Assembly (NCBI GenBank): GCA_017537905.1
Contig: JAFYJX010000083.1
Location: forward strand, 1-30,072
Source of the DNA: Clostridiales bacterium
GTDB taxonomy: Bacteria > Bacillota_A > Clostridia > Saccharofermentanales > Saccharofermentanaceae
Reading direction: 5' to 3'
DNA: 30,072 bases
Shown one piece after another: positions 15,800-23,397 of the stretch. Numbering within the stretch: the first letter of the stretch is position 1; each line of letters begins with the position of its first letter. The translations under genes and the position numbers were made by a program. The notes under the pieces were generated by a model. That model had not been told where the DNA came from. It made no database searches and saw only the letters and a program-made list of their open reading frames with translations.

Positions 15800-16453
15800 A
15801 TGAAGAGCGTACTCGTAATCGGAATCGGCAGATTCGGCTATCACCTTATCGACCAGCTGAGCAAAGCAGGCGATGAGATCCTCGCAGTAGATTATTCCGA
15901 GGAGAGACTGGAACCCGTTTTGGGAATGGTCACAAGTTCACTGATAGGCGATGCTACAAACGAGCAGTTTATAAAGTCTTTGGGTGTCGAGAATTTCGAC
16001 GTCTGCTTCGTAGCGATCGGCGATAATTTCCAGTCTTCATTGGAGACTACCGCACTGCTCAAAGACTGCGGCGCAAAATACATTGTCGCAAGAGCTTCCA
16101 GATCAGTTCAGAAAAGGTTCCTCCTTGCTACCGGCGCAGACTCCGTTGTCTTCCCCGAAAAGCAGCTCGCTGAATGGTCAGCAGTCCGTTACTGCTCCGC
16201 AGACGTTGTTGATTATCTCGATTATCCCGGCGAATATTCTATCTTTGAAGTCAAAGTACCGGAGCACTGGATCGGCAAGAGCCTTGCTGAACTCGGCATC
16301 AGAAACAAGCTCCATCTCAATGTCCTATCAATCAGAAGAGACGGCAATCCCATTCTCGAATTCCCTGCAGACTTCGTCTTCCAGACAGGCGATACGGTAA
16401 CCGTTTTCGGCGCCGACAAGGATCTCCAGAAGAATCTCGGAATCAAGTACTGA
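15800..16453 (+). CDS. ktrA: Potassium uptake regulatory subunit KtrA (TrkA family)
   Basis: A 217-residue cytoplasmic RCK protein of standard KtrA length. The N-terminal Rossmann fold (about 1-135) shows VIGIGRFGYHL with glycines 8, 10 and 13, the acidic VDYSEE end of beta-2, and VARASR. The TrkA-C domain (about 140-217) ends in FQTGDTVTVFGADKDL. RCK rings bind ATP/ADP in the N-lobe and, in several Bacillota, c-di-AMP in the C-lobe, gating KtrB. AAAGGA lies nine bases before the ATG. That the regulatory partner is intact and followed by a strong terminator argues that the ktrBA operon is still in use. Confidence 0.94.
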   Translation: MKSVLVIGIGRFGYHLIDQLSKAGDEILAVDYSEERLEPVLGMVTSSLIGDATNEQFIKSLGVENFDVCFVAIGDNFQSSLETTALLKDCGAKYIVARASRSVQKRFLLATGADSVVFPEKQLAEWSAVRYCSADVVDYLDYPGEYSIFEVKVPEHWIGKSLAELGIRNKLHLNVLSIRRDGNPILEFPADFVFQTGDTVTVFGADKDLQKNLGIKY

Positions 16454-16479
16454 TACAAAAGAACAACTTAGCAAAAAGA

Positions 16480-16513
16480 GGTTGCCCGGGATCTGACGGG
16501 CAACCGTTTTTTT
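16480..16513 (+). terminator. Intrinsic terminator of ktrBA
   Basis: A perfect 9-bp GC-rich stem (16480-16488 with 16497-16505, 8-base loop) is followed by G and seven to eight T on the plus strand, 26 bases after the ktrA stop. Confidence 0.92.
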
Positions 16514-16539
16514 ACCTGAATTCATCGTTTTAGAGCACA

Positions 16540-16571
16540 AAAAAAGTATTTTCAGGCCAAAATACTTTTTT
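16540..16571. terminator. AT-rich bidirectional hairpin between ktrA and ackA
   Basis: A 13-bp perfect stem (16540-16552 with 16559-16571) has a CAGGCC loop. The arms start and end in A and T tracts, so it would act as a terminator in either direction. The arm motif AAAAAAGTATT recurs directly at 16601-16611. It sits between two stronger, strand-specific terminators and looks like a backup for both convergent operons. Confidence 0.6.
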
Positions 16572-16614
16572 ATTATCCAAACCCGGCTGTTTCAGGTACT
16601 AAAAAAGTATTCAT

Positions 16615-16643
16615 AAAAAAAGGCTGCCTTTTTCAAGACAGCC
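16615..16643 (-). terminator. Intrinsic terminator of pta-ackA
   Basis: On the minus strand a 9-bp stem (16635-16643 with 16622-16630, one G-T pair) closes on a GAAA tetraloop and is followed by seven T. It is placed 25 bases after the ackA stop. Confidence 0.92.
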
Positions 16644-16667
16644 CTGATTCAAATAATCAAACCCGAA

Positions 16668-17864
16668 TTATCTTACGAGGCGCTCTGTTTCCTGAGCGAT
16701 AGCAAGTTCTTCGTTTGTAGGGATAACGCAGACTGTTACCTTTGATGTGGGCTTGGAGATGATTGCCTCCTTGCCGCGGAGACCTGTGTTAACGGAATCG
16801 TCGAACTCAACGCCCATGTACTCCAAGCCTTCGCACATAGCCTTTCTCATGTGGTCTGTATTCTCGCCGATACCAGCTGTGAATACGATAACGTCAACGC
16901 CGCCCATAGCAGCTGCATAAGATCCGATGATCTTCTTGCCCTGGTAAGCGAACATGTCGAGTGCGAGTCTTGCTCTCTCGTTGCCTTCGTTAGCTGCCTT
17001 CTCGAGATCTCTGAAGTCTGAAGATACGCCGGAAACACCCTGAACGCCTGACTGCTTGTTCAAAAGATTGTCCATCTCGTCAGCTGTGAATCTCTCGTTC
17101 TTCATAAGGAAAGGAACGATAGCGGGATCGATGTCACCTGTTCTTGTACCCATGCAGATACCTGCAAGAGGTGTAAGACCCATTGATGTATCCTGGCACT
17201 TGCCGTCCTTAACAGCTGCGAAAGAAGAACCGTTTCCGAGGTGGCATGTGATGATCCTGAGATCTTCATACTTCTTGCCGAGGAAATCAGCAACTCTGTG
17301 GCTTACATAACGGTGGGATGTTCCGTGGAAGCCGTAACGGCGGATGTCGTACTTCTCGGAAAGCTCATAAGGAAGAGCATATGTGTAAGCCTTGGCGGGC
17401 ATTGTCTGATGGAATGCAGTATCGAAAACTGCAACTTGAGGTGTACCCTCAGGAAGAACGTCCTCACATGCCTCGATACCGATGAGGTTAGCGGGATTGT
17501 GCAAAGGTCCTAACGGGAAGCACTCTCTGATTACTCTCTTAACGTCGTCATCAACGATAACGGATTCGCTGTAGTACTTACCGCCATGGAGTACTCTGTG
17601 ACCTACTGCAGCGATCTCGGATACGTCAGAGATTACGCCGTGCTCAGGATCAACGAGTGCGTCGAGGATCATGCGGACAGCAACCTTGTGGTCAGGCATG
17701 GGTTCTGTGGAAATGAACTCATCCTTGCCGGAAGGTCTGTATGTGAGCTTACCGTCAATTCCGATTCTCTCGGCATTACCCTTAGCAAGAACATCGCCTG
17801 TGTCGACGTCGAAAAGCTGGAACTTAGCGGAAGAGCTTCCGCAGTTGATTACTAAAATCTTCAT
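16668..17864 (-). CDS. ackA: Acetate kinase
   Basis: The 398-residue protein has the normal AckA length and all signatures: MKILVINCGSSSAKFQLFD at the N-terminus, HRVLHGGKYYSESV, VFDTAFHQTMP, YGFHGTSHRYVS, the phosphate loop CHLGNGSSFAAV, and FTAGIGEN near the C-terminus. It makes ATP and acetate from acetyl phosphate, the main substrate-level phosphorylation step of acetogenic fermentation. The ATG at 17864 has AGGAG nine bases upstream. The 36-bp gap after pta has no terminator, so both come from the pta promoter, and the operon ends at the terminator at 16615-16643. Confidence 0.98.
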   Translation of the reverse strand: MKILVINCGSSSAKFQLFDVDTGDVLAKGNAERIGIDGKLTYRPSGKDEFISTEPMPDHKVAVRMILDALVDPEHGVISDVSEIAAVGHRVLHGGKYYSESVIVDDDVKRVIRECFPLGPLHNPANLIGIEACEDVLPEGTPQVAVFDTAFHQTMPAKAYTYALPYELSEKYDIRRYGFHGTSHRYVSHRVADFLGKKYEDLRIITCHLGNGSSFAAVKDGKCQDTSMGLTPLAGICMGTRTGDIDPAIVPFLMKNERFTADEMDNLLNKQSGVQGVSGVSSDFRDLEKAANEGNERARLALDMFAYQGKKIIGSYAAAMGGVDVIVFTAGIGENTDHMRKAMCEGLEYMGVEFDDSVNTGLRGKEAIISKPTSKVTVCVIPTNEELAIAQETERLVR

Positions 17865-17900
17865 TAGACTTATCTCCTGTCTATAAACTTAACTAATTGA

Positions 17901-18989
17901 TCAGCCCTGTGCCTGAGCCTGAACTGCAGTGATCGCAACTGTACCAACGATATCGTCAGCGTTGCAGCCTCTGGAGAGGTCATTTACAGGAAGTGCGAGG
18001 CCCTGGAGGACAGGTCCGTAAGCAGGAGCCTTTGCAAGTCTCTGAACGAGCTTATAACCGATGTTGCCTGCTTCGAGTGAAGGGAATACCAATGTGTTTG
18101 CGTGGCCTGCAACAGGGGATCCGGGTGCCTTAAGCTGGCCGACTTCCTCAACGAGAGCTGCGTCGAGCTGGAGCTCACCGTCAACTACGAGATCAGGATA
18201 CTTTTCCTTAGCGATCTTAACAGCGTTGGAAACCTTGTCTACGTCAGCGTGCTTTGCAGAACCGTAAGATGAATATGAGAGCATAGCGACCTTTGCGGGA
18301 GCGCCGATGAACTGCTCGAAAGACTCAGCGGAGAGCTTAGCGATCTCAGCGAGCTTAGCAGAATCTACGTCTGTGTTAACAGCGCAGTCAGCGAAAATGA
18401 AGAGACCGTGCTCACCAAGATCGCAGTTAGGAACGTCCATAAGGAAGAAGCCGGAAACTGAAGAGATGCCGGGCTTTGTCTTAAGGAGCTGGAGTGCAGG
18501 AAGGATTGTGTTGCCTGTGGAGTGGCATGCACCGGAAACGGCACCGTCAGCATCACCGCACTTGCACATAAGGCATGCATAGTACATATAATCGGAGTTC
18601 ATCTTCTCCTCAGCCTTCTCAGGTGTGATGCCCTTCTTCTGAGCGTCAGCGATAAGAGCTGCTGTCTCTTCCTCAGAAAGGCCCTTCTTCTCAGCCTTCT
18701 TCTTAGCTGCTGCTACCATGGTGTCTACACCACGGAGCTCAACGAACTTGTCGATATATTTCTGCTTGTTGGGATCGTTATAAGGGTCAACAACTGTTGC
18801 GCCTGTAATATCAAAACCTTCGGAGTTCTTAGCGATCTCGTCGGGTGTACCGATAATGATAAGATTTGCCATGTCTGCCTTAAGGATCTTCTCGGCAGCC
18901 TCAAAAGTTCTCTTGTCCATTGACTCAGGAAGAACGATAGTCTTCTTGTCAGCTTTTGCTCTGGCCATGATGTCATCAATAAATGCCAT
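17901..18989 (-). CDS. pta: Phosphate acetyltransferase
   Basis: The 362-residue Pta is of the short, single-domain class (usually about 325-340 residues). It begins FIDDIMARAKADKKTIVLPE, with GAVSGACHSTGNTILPALQ and the C-terminal active-site part LVFPSLEAGNIGYKLVQRL followed by PVNDLSRGC. It converts acetyl-CoA and phosphate to acetyl phosphate for AckA. An insertion of roughly 25 charged residues (about 95-125, rich in Lys/Glu/Ala) accounts for the extra length. AAGGAG lies ten bases upstream of the ATG, and a near-consensus promoter lies just beyond, as expected for a highly expressed fermentation gene. Confidence 0.97.
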   Translation of the reverse strand: MAFIDDIMARAKADKKTIVLPESMDKRTFEAAEKILKADMANLIIIGTPDEIAKNSEGFDITGATVVDPYNDPNKQKYIDKFVELRGVDTMVAAAKKKAEKKGLSEEETAALIADAQKKGITPEKAEEKMNSDYMYYACLMCKCGDADGAVSGACHSTGNTILPALQLLKTKPGISSVSGFFLMDVPNCDLGEHGLFIFADCAVNTDVDSAKLAEIAKLSAESFEQFIGAPAKVAMLSYSSYGSAKHADVDKVSNAVKIAKEKYPDLVVDGELQLDAALVEEVGQLKAPGSPVAGHANTLVFPSLEAGNIGYKLVQRLAKAPAYGPVLQGLALPVNDLSRGCNADDIVGTVAITAVQAQAQG

Positions 18990-19026
18990 ATATATTCATC
19001 TCCTTTTGGAATTTTTAGTCGTCAAA

Positions 19027-19055
19027 AGTATACTCGCAAACCTATATTATTTCAA
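19027..19055 (-). promoter_or_regulatory. Sigma-A type promoter of pta-ackA
   Basis: On the minus strand TTGAAA (19050-19055) and TATACT (19027-19032) are separated by exactly 17 bases. Predicted transcription start is about 19020, giving a leader of roughly 30 bases with the AAGGAG site at 19000-19005. Confidence 0.85.
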
Positions 19056-19071
19056 ACAATAAATAAGGGAT

Positions 19072-20421
19072 TTATGAAGTGACCAGACGGGTACCGAAAT
19101 TCTCCCTCGCATAGAAGACATATCTCTCGCCTTCTTCCCTGAAGATCATGTAGAGAGCAGGGCTCGTGGACTTGGTTGCGACTCTCTTTCCGAGCGTGTC
19201 GGAGAGCTTTTCGTAGAGGTCCTTGTCGCCCATCTGGTATGCGATCATCAAGCCGTCCGTATAAGCGCTCATCGCTTCAATTCCGGTATAGTTGCCTGTC
19301 AGCAATACGAACTCGGTATAGATCCTTCCGGAGTTCATAACGTTGCCCTTGAACTCAGCAAAAGACTCACTGTCGAGTTCTTTTACTTCAGCGAGGTTTT
19401 TCATGGTCTTAACATTCTGGGCGATATCGATCGAACCGATGTTCTTGCCGCTGTAAATGTAATCGCCGCAGTCCATCGCGCCTGAAGTCGCATAAGCGTA
19501 GAAAGAATAACCGTTGCCTGCAAATCCGTCCTTTACGGCTTTCAGAGCCTTATCATAAGCGCCTGATACGATAAGTCCGTTTGCCTCGAGATCTTTTATA
19601 AGCCTTAAGTTGATGTTGGACAGCAAGACGCCCTCGACATCTTCCATTTCCTCTTTGTTGTTGACCAGTCCGCTTTCGGAATCTCCCGAGAGCGTTCCGT
19701 AGCGCTGCTCCAGAGAACCCGCATCGCCTTCTTTGATGATGCTCGTATCTTCGAGCGCAACATAAAGGGTATCAGCATATTTCGCGACGGAGATCTTCTC
19801 TGTCCTAAGTCTGCCCTCGTTATCGAAAAGAGCTTCTATCAGGATCTTGATCTCTTTATAGTCAGGCTCGGTTCCGTATGTTACGTAATATTCGAGCATC
19901 GCATCAAGCCAGTCGATCATGGCAGACACTGTTACCACGTCATCATTTTTAGACTGGTCAGCATATATGTAAGCCCTGTATGAGCCGTCGGGCAGCTGGA
20001 ATCTCTTTATTACCGATTCCTTGACCGCTACGGCATTGTTTCGGTCACCTGCCCTGACATAACACTTAAGGAGCAGGGCCTGGTCTGATAATGCATACAA
20101 ACCGGAATTAACAGCCTCTTCAGATACCAGACGTCCGGCGATAGTGTAGGAAGTGGCAGCCAGAACGCCGTCGCCGCCATTACCGACTATAAGCTTTTTG
20201 GATCTCGAAAAGAGATAATCGCTTACGATGTTATTGTTTGCGGCCATGCTGGTCCACTCGTAGCTCAGATGAGCCGGCGGAGTGATCTTGATCTTGGATC
20301 CGCCTCCGAGCTGTCCCGTATAGAACAGATAGAAAACGGCAGCACCCAGAACGAGCGTAATGATAAACGCCCACGTTAAGAACTTACTGGTGCCAACTCC
20401 CGCTATTTCCCTGCGTTGCAT
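19072..20421 (-). CDS. Membrane-anchored, mostly helical extracytoplasmic protein, possibly glycosidase-like fold
   Basis: From the ATG at 20421 the protein has 449 residues: a short basic start (MQRREIAG), one membrane segment (about 18-38), then an outward domain. A TTG at 20457 would add 12 residues, but it lies upstream of the predicted transcription start, while AAGGCGGAG sits just before the ATG. The domain shows repeated alpha-helical blocks with GRLVSEEAVNSGLYALSDQA and DGSYRAYIY, faintly like the (alpha/alpha)6 barrel of family 8 and similar glycosidases. I cannot see a convincing pair of catalytic acids, so an enzymatic role is not claimed. Its neighbours do not suggest a pathway. 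Confidence 0.72.
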   Translation of the reverse strand: MQRREIAGVGTSKFLTWAFIITLVLGAAVFYLFYTGQLGGGSKIKITPPAHLSYEWTSMAANNNIVSDYLFSRSKKLIVGNGGDGVLAATSYTIAGRLVSEEAVNSGLYALSDQALLLKCYVRAGDRNNAVAVKESVIKRFQLPDGSYRAYIYADQSKNDDVVTVSAMIDWLDAMLEYYVTYGTEPDYKEIKILIEALFDNEGRLRTEKISVAKYADTLYVALEDTSIIKEGDAGSLEQRYGTLSGDSESGLVNNKEEMEDVEGVLLSNINLRLIKDLEANGLIVSGAYDKALKAVKDGFAGNGYSFYAYATSGAMDCGDYIYSGKNIGSIDIAQNVKTMKNLAEVKELDSESFAEFKGNVMNSGRIYTEFVLLTGNYTGIEAMSAYTDGLMIAYQMGDKDLYEKLSDTLGKRVATKSTSPALYMIFREEGERYVFYARENFGTRLVTS

Positions 20422-20445
20422 AAACTCCGCCTTATGAAATATAAT
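20416..20445 (+). promoter_or_regulatory. Candidate tmcAL promoter
   Basis: TTGCAT (20416-20421) and TATAAT (20440-20445) are 18 bases apart on the plus strand, predicting a start near 20452, about 38 bases before tmcAL. The -35 lies over the start codon of the divergent gene. Confidence 0.65.
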
Positions 20446-20465
20446 CTTTACAACCAAAGATTATA
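20440..20465. repeat. 10-bp perfect inverted repeat holding both divergent -10 elements
   Basis: Positions 20440-20449 and 20456-20465 are perfect reverse complements with a six-base spacer. The left arm contains TATAAT for the plus strand and the right arm contains TATAAT for the minus strand. It lies in the 68-bp region between two divergent genes. Confidence 0.8.
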
Positions 20466-20488
20466 CCAAAAGCAGAGGATTTACATAA
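20460..20488 (-). promoter_or_regulatory. Candidate promoter of the divergent membrane-protein gene
   Basis: The minus-strand -10 TATAAT (20460-20465) is perfect; the best -35 17 bases away is TTATGT (20483-20488), which is weak. The start would be near 20453, giving a leader of about 30 bases to the ATG at 20421. Confidence 0.5.
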
Positions 20489-20489
20489 A

Positions 20490-21773
20490 TTGCGGGTTAT
20501 AGGAATTGTTGCGGAATTTAATCCCTTTCATAACGGTCACGAGCACCTGATAAAGGAAGCACGTAAGGTAGTAAATGACCCCCGCGCTATAGTTATGCCC
20601 GTTATCTCAGGCTTTTTTACCCAGCGCGGTCTTCCTGCCATATGCCCGCCCAATGTTCGCGCGAGGCAGGCACTCCTCTGCGGCGCTGATGTTGTGCTCG
20701 AGCTCCCTTTCAGTTTCTCCTGCGCTCCGTCTTCCAGATTTGCAGAAGGCGCCATATCCGAACTGGTATCAACAGGTGTCCTGACCGACCTGGCTTTCGG
20801 TGTCGATACTGATGACCAAGACCTCCTGAAGGCTTTGGCAGATATCGACTTTGACGGTGAAGAATTCAATAACAGACTAAATGAATATATCTCGACCGGC
20901 ATCAGTTTCCCTCAGGCCAGAGCTAAGGCGATAAGCGGTATCGCAAAGGCTGAAGGCATCGAAGGCGATATTGACCGGGCGCTTTCTTCCCCCAACTCGA
21001 TCCTCGCGCTGGATTATCTTGCAGCGCTCAAAAAGATCGACAGGAAGAAAAAGATCAATGTCATCATGATAAAGCGCGAAGGCGGGGGCTATCACGATAC
21101 TGAGGCGGCCGGTGATCTCGCGAGCGCCACATCGATCCGCAAATTGATTTCTGAAACTGCCGGCACATACAGCAGATCCGCTATTGCTTCCAAGCTCACG
21201 GGCCTTATGCCCGATATGGCCTTGGGCGTTATGCTCTCTGCTAATTCCGGCGGAGTATTCAGTTTTCCCCGCTATGTTGATTACATCAGGGATTGCATGC
21301 TTAAGGCTTCAGGCACTTTTTTAGATGACACCGCTTACATGACCGATGACCTTTCGGGCTATATTAAAAATTTCGCGGGAGATATCAGGCCTGACACCAT
21401 ACCTGATGATGACTATGACCTTAAATTCTTTGAGAGCAGGATATCGACCAAGAGATATACGTTATCCAGGATCGAGCGCGCCCTCGCCAGCATGATGGCA
21501 GGTCAGGATGCATCATACCTTGATATCAGGCGTCCTCCCTATATCAGAGTTTTGGGATTTAACCAGGAAGGAAAATATTGTCTTAAGATAATGGGCAAGT
21601 GTGCCCGGGTTCCCGTGATAAACAGACCTTCGGACTGCCTGGAACTTCAATCTGAAAATGAGAACTTAAAGAAGATCTTCGAGCTCGACATGAGAGCTGC
21701 TGCGATAGGCTGGAAGATCTATGGAAAAGACATAGCTTCCGAATGGGAAGCTGTTCCCGTGATCGTTAAATAA
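20490..21773 (+). CDS. tmcAL: tRNA(Met) cytidine acetate ligase
   Basis: The 427-residue protein begins MRVIGIVAEFNPFHNGHEHL, the nucleotidyltransferase start of TmcAL (formerly YlbM), with the HxGH motif at 14-17. Further markers are ISGFFTQRGLPA, CGADVVLELPF and DYLAAL, plus the ISTKRYTLSRIERAL block typical of the C-terminal half. TmcAL activates acetate with ATP and forms N4-acetylcytidine at the wobble base of elongator tRNA-Met. The start codon is TTG (20490), fixed by the family N-terminus and by AGAGGA ten bases upstream. The gene stands alone, ending 61 bases before the convergent rpsT. Confidence 0.94.
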   Translation: MRVIGIVAEFNPFHNGHEHLIKEARKVVNDPRAIVMPVISGFFTQRGLPAICPPNVRARQALLCGADVVLELPFSFSCAPSSRFAEGAISELVSTGVLTDLAFGVDTDDQDLLKALADIDFDGEEFNNRLNEYISTGISFPQARAKAISGIAKAEGIEGDIDRALSSPNSILALDYLAALKKIDRKKKINVIMIKREGGGYHDTEAAGDLASATSIRKLISETAGTYSRSAIASKLTGLMPDMALGVMLSANSGGVFSFPRYVDYIRDCMLKASGTFLDDTAYMTDDLSGYIKNFAGDIRPDTIPDDDYDLKFFESRISTKRYTLSRIERALASMMAGQDASYLDIRRPPYIRVLGFNQEGKYCLKIMGKCARVPVINRPSDCLELQSENENLKKIFELDMRAAAIGWKIYGKDIASEWEAVPVIVK

Positions 21774-21778
21774 GCAGA

Positions 21779-21810
21779 ATAAAACCGTCCGCCTCAAAAG
21801 AGACAGACGG
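21779..21810 (-). terminator. Intrinsic terminator of rpsT
   Basis: An 11-bp stem (21800-21810 with 21785-21795, two G-T pairs) closes on a TTTT loop and is followed by TTTTATT on the minus strand. The plus strand lacks a T-run after the stem, so tmcAL is served less well. Confidence 0.85.
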
Positions 21811-21834
21811 CTGTATCATTCACTCAAAAACTAA

Positions 21835-22095
21835 TTAAGCCTTAGCAGCGTTAGCAGCCTTAGCAAGTCTGGACTTTGTTCTGGAAGCTGCGTTCTTGCT
21901 CATGTGGCCCTTAGCAGCAGCCTGGTCCAATGCCTTCTGTGTAGACTTGATTGTAGCATCAAGATTCTCGCCGTTAGCGATATCAGCCTTTGCCTTCTTA
22001 ACAGTTGTGCGGATAGCACTCTTCTTGCTCTTATTGGCAGCAGCCTTCTTCTCGGAAACGCTTACACGCTTGATAGCTGATTTAATATTAGGCAT
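21835..22095 (-). CDS. rpsT: 30S ribosomal protein S20
   Basis: The 86-residue, very basic, helical protein has the S20 pattern: MPNIKSAIKRVSVSEKKAAANK at the start, SAIRTTVKKAKADI in the middle, and the closing KGHMSKNAASRTKSRLAKAANA. It binds 16S rRNA early in 30S assembly. AAAGGAG lies eight bases before the ATG. A promoter with TTGCTA-17-TACAAT overlaps the end of the upstream methyltransferase gene, and a strong terminator follows, so it is probably a monocistronic unit. Confidence 0.97.
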   Translation of the reverse strand: MPNIKSAIKRVSVSEKKAAANKSKKSAIRTTVKKAKADIANGENLDATIKSTQKALDQAAAKGHMSKNAASRTKSRLAKAANAAKA

Positions 22096-22139
22096 CTCTT
22101 TTTCTCCTTTTTAGAGTTATATCTTCAAATTACCGAAGA

Positions 22140-22168
22140 ATTGTATCACGATAGTATTTAATTAGCAA
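22140..22168 (-). promoter_or_regulatory. Candidate rpsT promoter
   Basis: Minus-strand TTGCTA (22163-22168) and TACAAT (22140-22145) with a 17-base spacer, predicted start near 22133. The -35 overlaps the stop of the upstream rRNA methyltransferase-like gene. Confidence 0.6.
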
Positions 22169-22878
22169 GACTTTGTTGCTTCATAAAGCCCTATACTTGC
22201 GGCAATTGTAATATTAAGGCTGTCGATATTGGACGAATGCTCGATCCTTATAGGCTGGCCTATGTCTTTGAACGCCGGATCAAGGCCCGTCGCCTCATTT
22301 CCCATAACGAGCGAGAATGGTCTTTTTATCGTCGTTTCCTGGAGTTTTGTACTGCCGTCCAGCATAAAAGGATAGAGGTTATTCTGAGGAAATCTCTTCT
22401 GATAATCTGAGAACTCGTCGAAAACTTCGATATTGACGCTCGCACACGCACCCATGGACGCCCTTATCGTTTTCGGGTCATTTGGATCTGCAGAAGTCTT
22501 TCCGACAATGGCGATATCTGTAACGCCGAATCCCAGACAGCTCCTTACGATCGTTCCCATGTTACCGCAGTTGGAAGGATTTACGAGGACCATGTGACTG
22601 CCGTCACGGATCTTAACCTTCTTCTTCTCGATCACAACGATAACGAAGCAGTTATCCTTCTTCGAAAGAATATTGAAGGGCTTCTCTTCCGTCGATACCG
22701 GAATATCACTTCCGCAGATAGTCCTGATCTTTTCGATGGTCTCCTCTGATCTGAAGCCAGGATGAAGGATCACAGCCCTGACAACGTCCCTTCTTTTGAG
22801 AAGATACTCCATCGCTACGGTCGCGCCGAGACCGTATGTGTATATATTGTCGCTTTTGTAACTGGTAACTTTAATCAA
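22162..22878 (-). CDS. TrmH/SpoU-family RNA 2'-O-methyltransferase
   Basis: A 238-residue SPOUT methyltransferase. The three family motifs are present: VNPSNCGNMGTIVRSCLGFG (motif 1), PFSLVMGNEATGLDP (motif 2) and IEHSSNIDSLNITIAASIGLYEA (motif 3), forming the trefoil-knot SAM site. The N-terminal 80 residues are a short substrate-binding region. The target (a tRNA or rRNA ribose) cannot be told from sequence alone. The start is TTG at 22878 with AGGA about ten bases upstream; no ATG lies nearby in frame that would keep the whole N-terminal part. It is transcribed divergently from the small membrane protein gene, with a palindrome between them. Confidence 0.88.
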   Translation of the reverse strand: MIKVTSYKSDNIYTYGLGATVAMEYLLKRRDVVRAVILHPGFRSEETIEKIRTICGSDIPVSTEEKPFNILSKKDNCFVIVVIEKKKVKIRDGSHMVLVNPSNCGNMGTIVRSCLGFGVTDIAIVGKTSADPNDPKTIRASMGACASVNIEVFDEFSDYQKRFPQNNLYPFMLDGSTKLQETTIKRPFSLVMGNEATGLDPAFKDIGQPIRIEHSSNIDSLNITIAASIGLYEATKSC

Positions 22879-22935
22879 AATGTCTTGTTCCTGTCTGTAA
22901 AGTTTATGCTATTATAACTTAAGCGGATAATTAAT

Positions 22936-22953
22936 GTTATATCGCGATATAAC
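22936..22953. promoter_or_regulatory. Perfect 18-bp palindrome, operator candidate
   Basis: GTTATATCGCGATATAAC is its own reverse complement over 18 bases without a spacer. It lies in the 102-bp divergent region, 27 bases before the DUF4870-like gene and 57 bases before the methyltransferase. It has no T-run, so it is not a terminator; a dimeric repressor site is the simplest reading. Confidence 0.6.
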
Positions 22954-22980
22954 GCTTTTCAAAGTAAAGGAGCATTTACT

Positions 22981-23304
22981 ATGGCAGAAAATCAGACACA
23001 GGTTAACACCTCCGAGCAGCTTCCTTCCAACGCAAAGTTGTTCTCAATCCTTGCTTACATCTCAGTTCTCTGGCTCTTGGGCCTTTTGATCACACCTGAG
23101 AAGACATCACCTTTCGTAAGAAGTCACGTAAACAACGGTATCGTTCTTTGCATCACAGGCGCAATCTTAGCTTGCATCCCCTTCTTAGGTTGGTTCTGCG
23201 AGATCGCAGTTGTTGTATTCATGGTTATGGGTATCATCGCTGCAGCTAAGACTCAGTACTTTACACTTCCTCTCTTCCTCGGAAAGATCAAGATCGTTAA
23301 GTAA
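22981..23304 (+). CDS. Small DUF4870/Tic20-like membrane protein
   Basis: The 107-residue protein has a polar start (about 1-20) and three or four hydrophobic segments (about 22-42, 52-70 and 73-90). The pattern is that of DUF4870 proteins: KLFSILAYISVLWLLGLL, then PFVRSHVNNGIVLCI with the conserved H-N, then FLGWFCEIAVVVFMVMGIIAA. The family function is not known. AAAGGAG is eight bases upstream of the ATG, the codon use looks strongly expressed, and a good terminator follows. The upstream palindrome suggests regulated expression. Confidence 0.85.
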   Translation: MAENQTQVNTSEQLPSNAKLFSILAYISVLWLLGLLITPEKTSPFVRSHVNNGIVLCITGAILACIPFLGWFCEIAVVVFMVMGIIAAAKTQYFTLPLFLGKIKIVK

Positions 23305-23325
23305 TTACAATCACAAGGAAAAATC

Positions 23326-23356
23326 AGACCCGCATCAATCCGGTGCGGGTCTTTTA
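23326..23356 (+). terminator. Intrinsic terminator of the DUF4870-like gene
   Basis: A 9-bp GC-rich stem (23326-23334 with 23344-23352) is followed by TTTTATTT. The T-run overlaps the -35 of the tRNA-Pro promoter. Confidence 0.88.
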
Positions 23357-23357
23357 T

Positions 23358-23386
23358 TTGCAGTTGAACATCAAAACATATATAAT
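23358..23386 (+). promoter_or_regulatory. tRNA-Pro promoter
   Basis: TTGCAG (23358-23363) and a perfect TATAAT (23381-23386) are 17 bases apart, with a predicted start near 23393, five bases before the mature tRNA 5' end. Confidence 0.75.
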
Positions 23387-23397
23387 AACCGCCGTAT

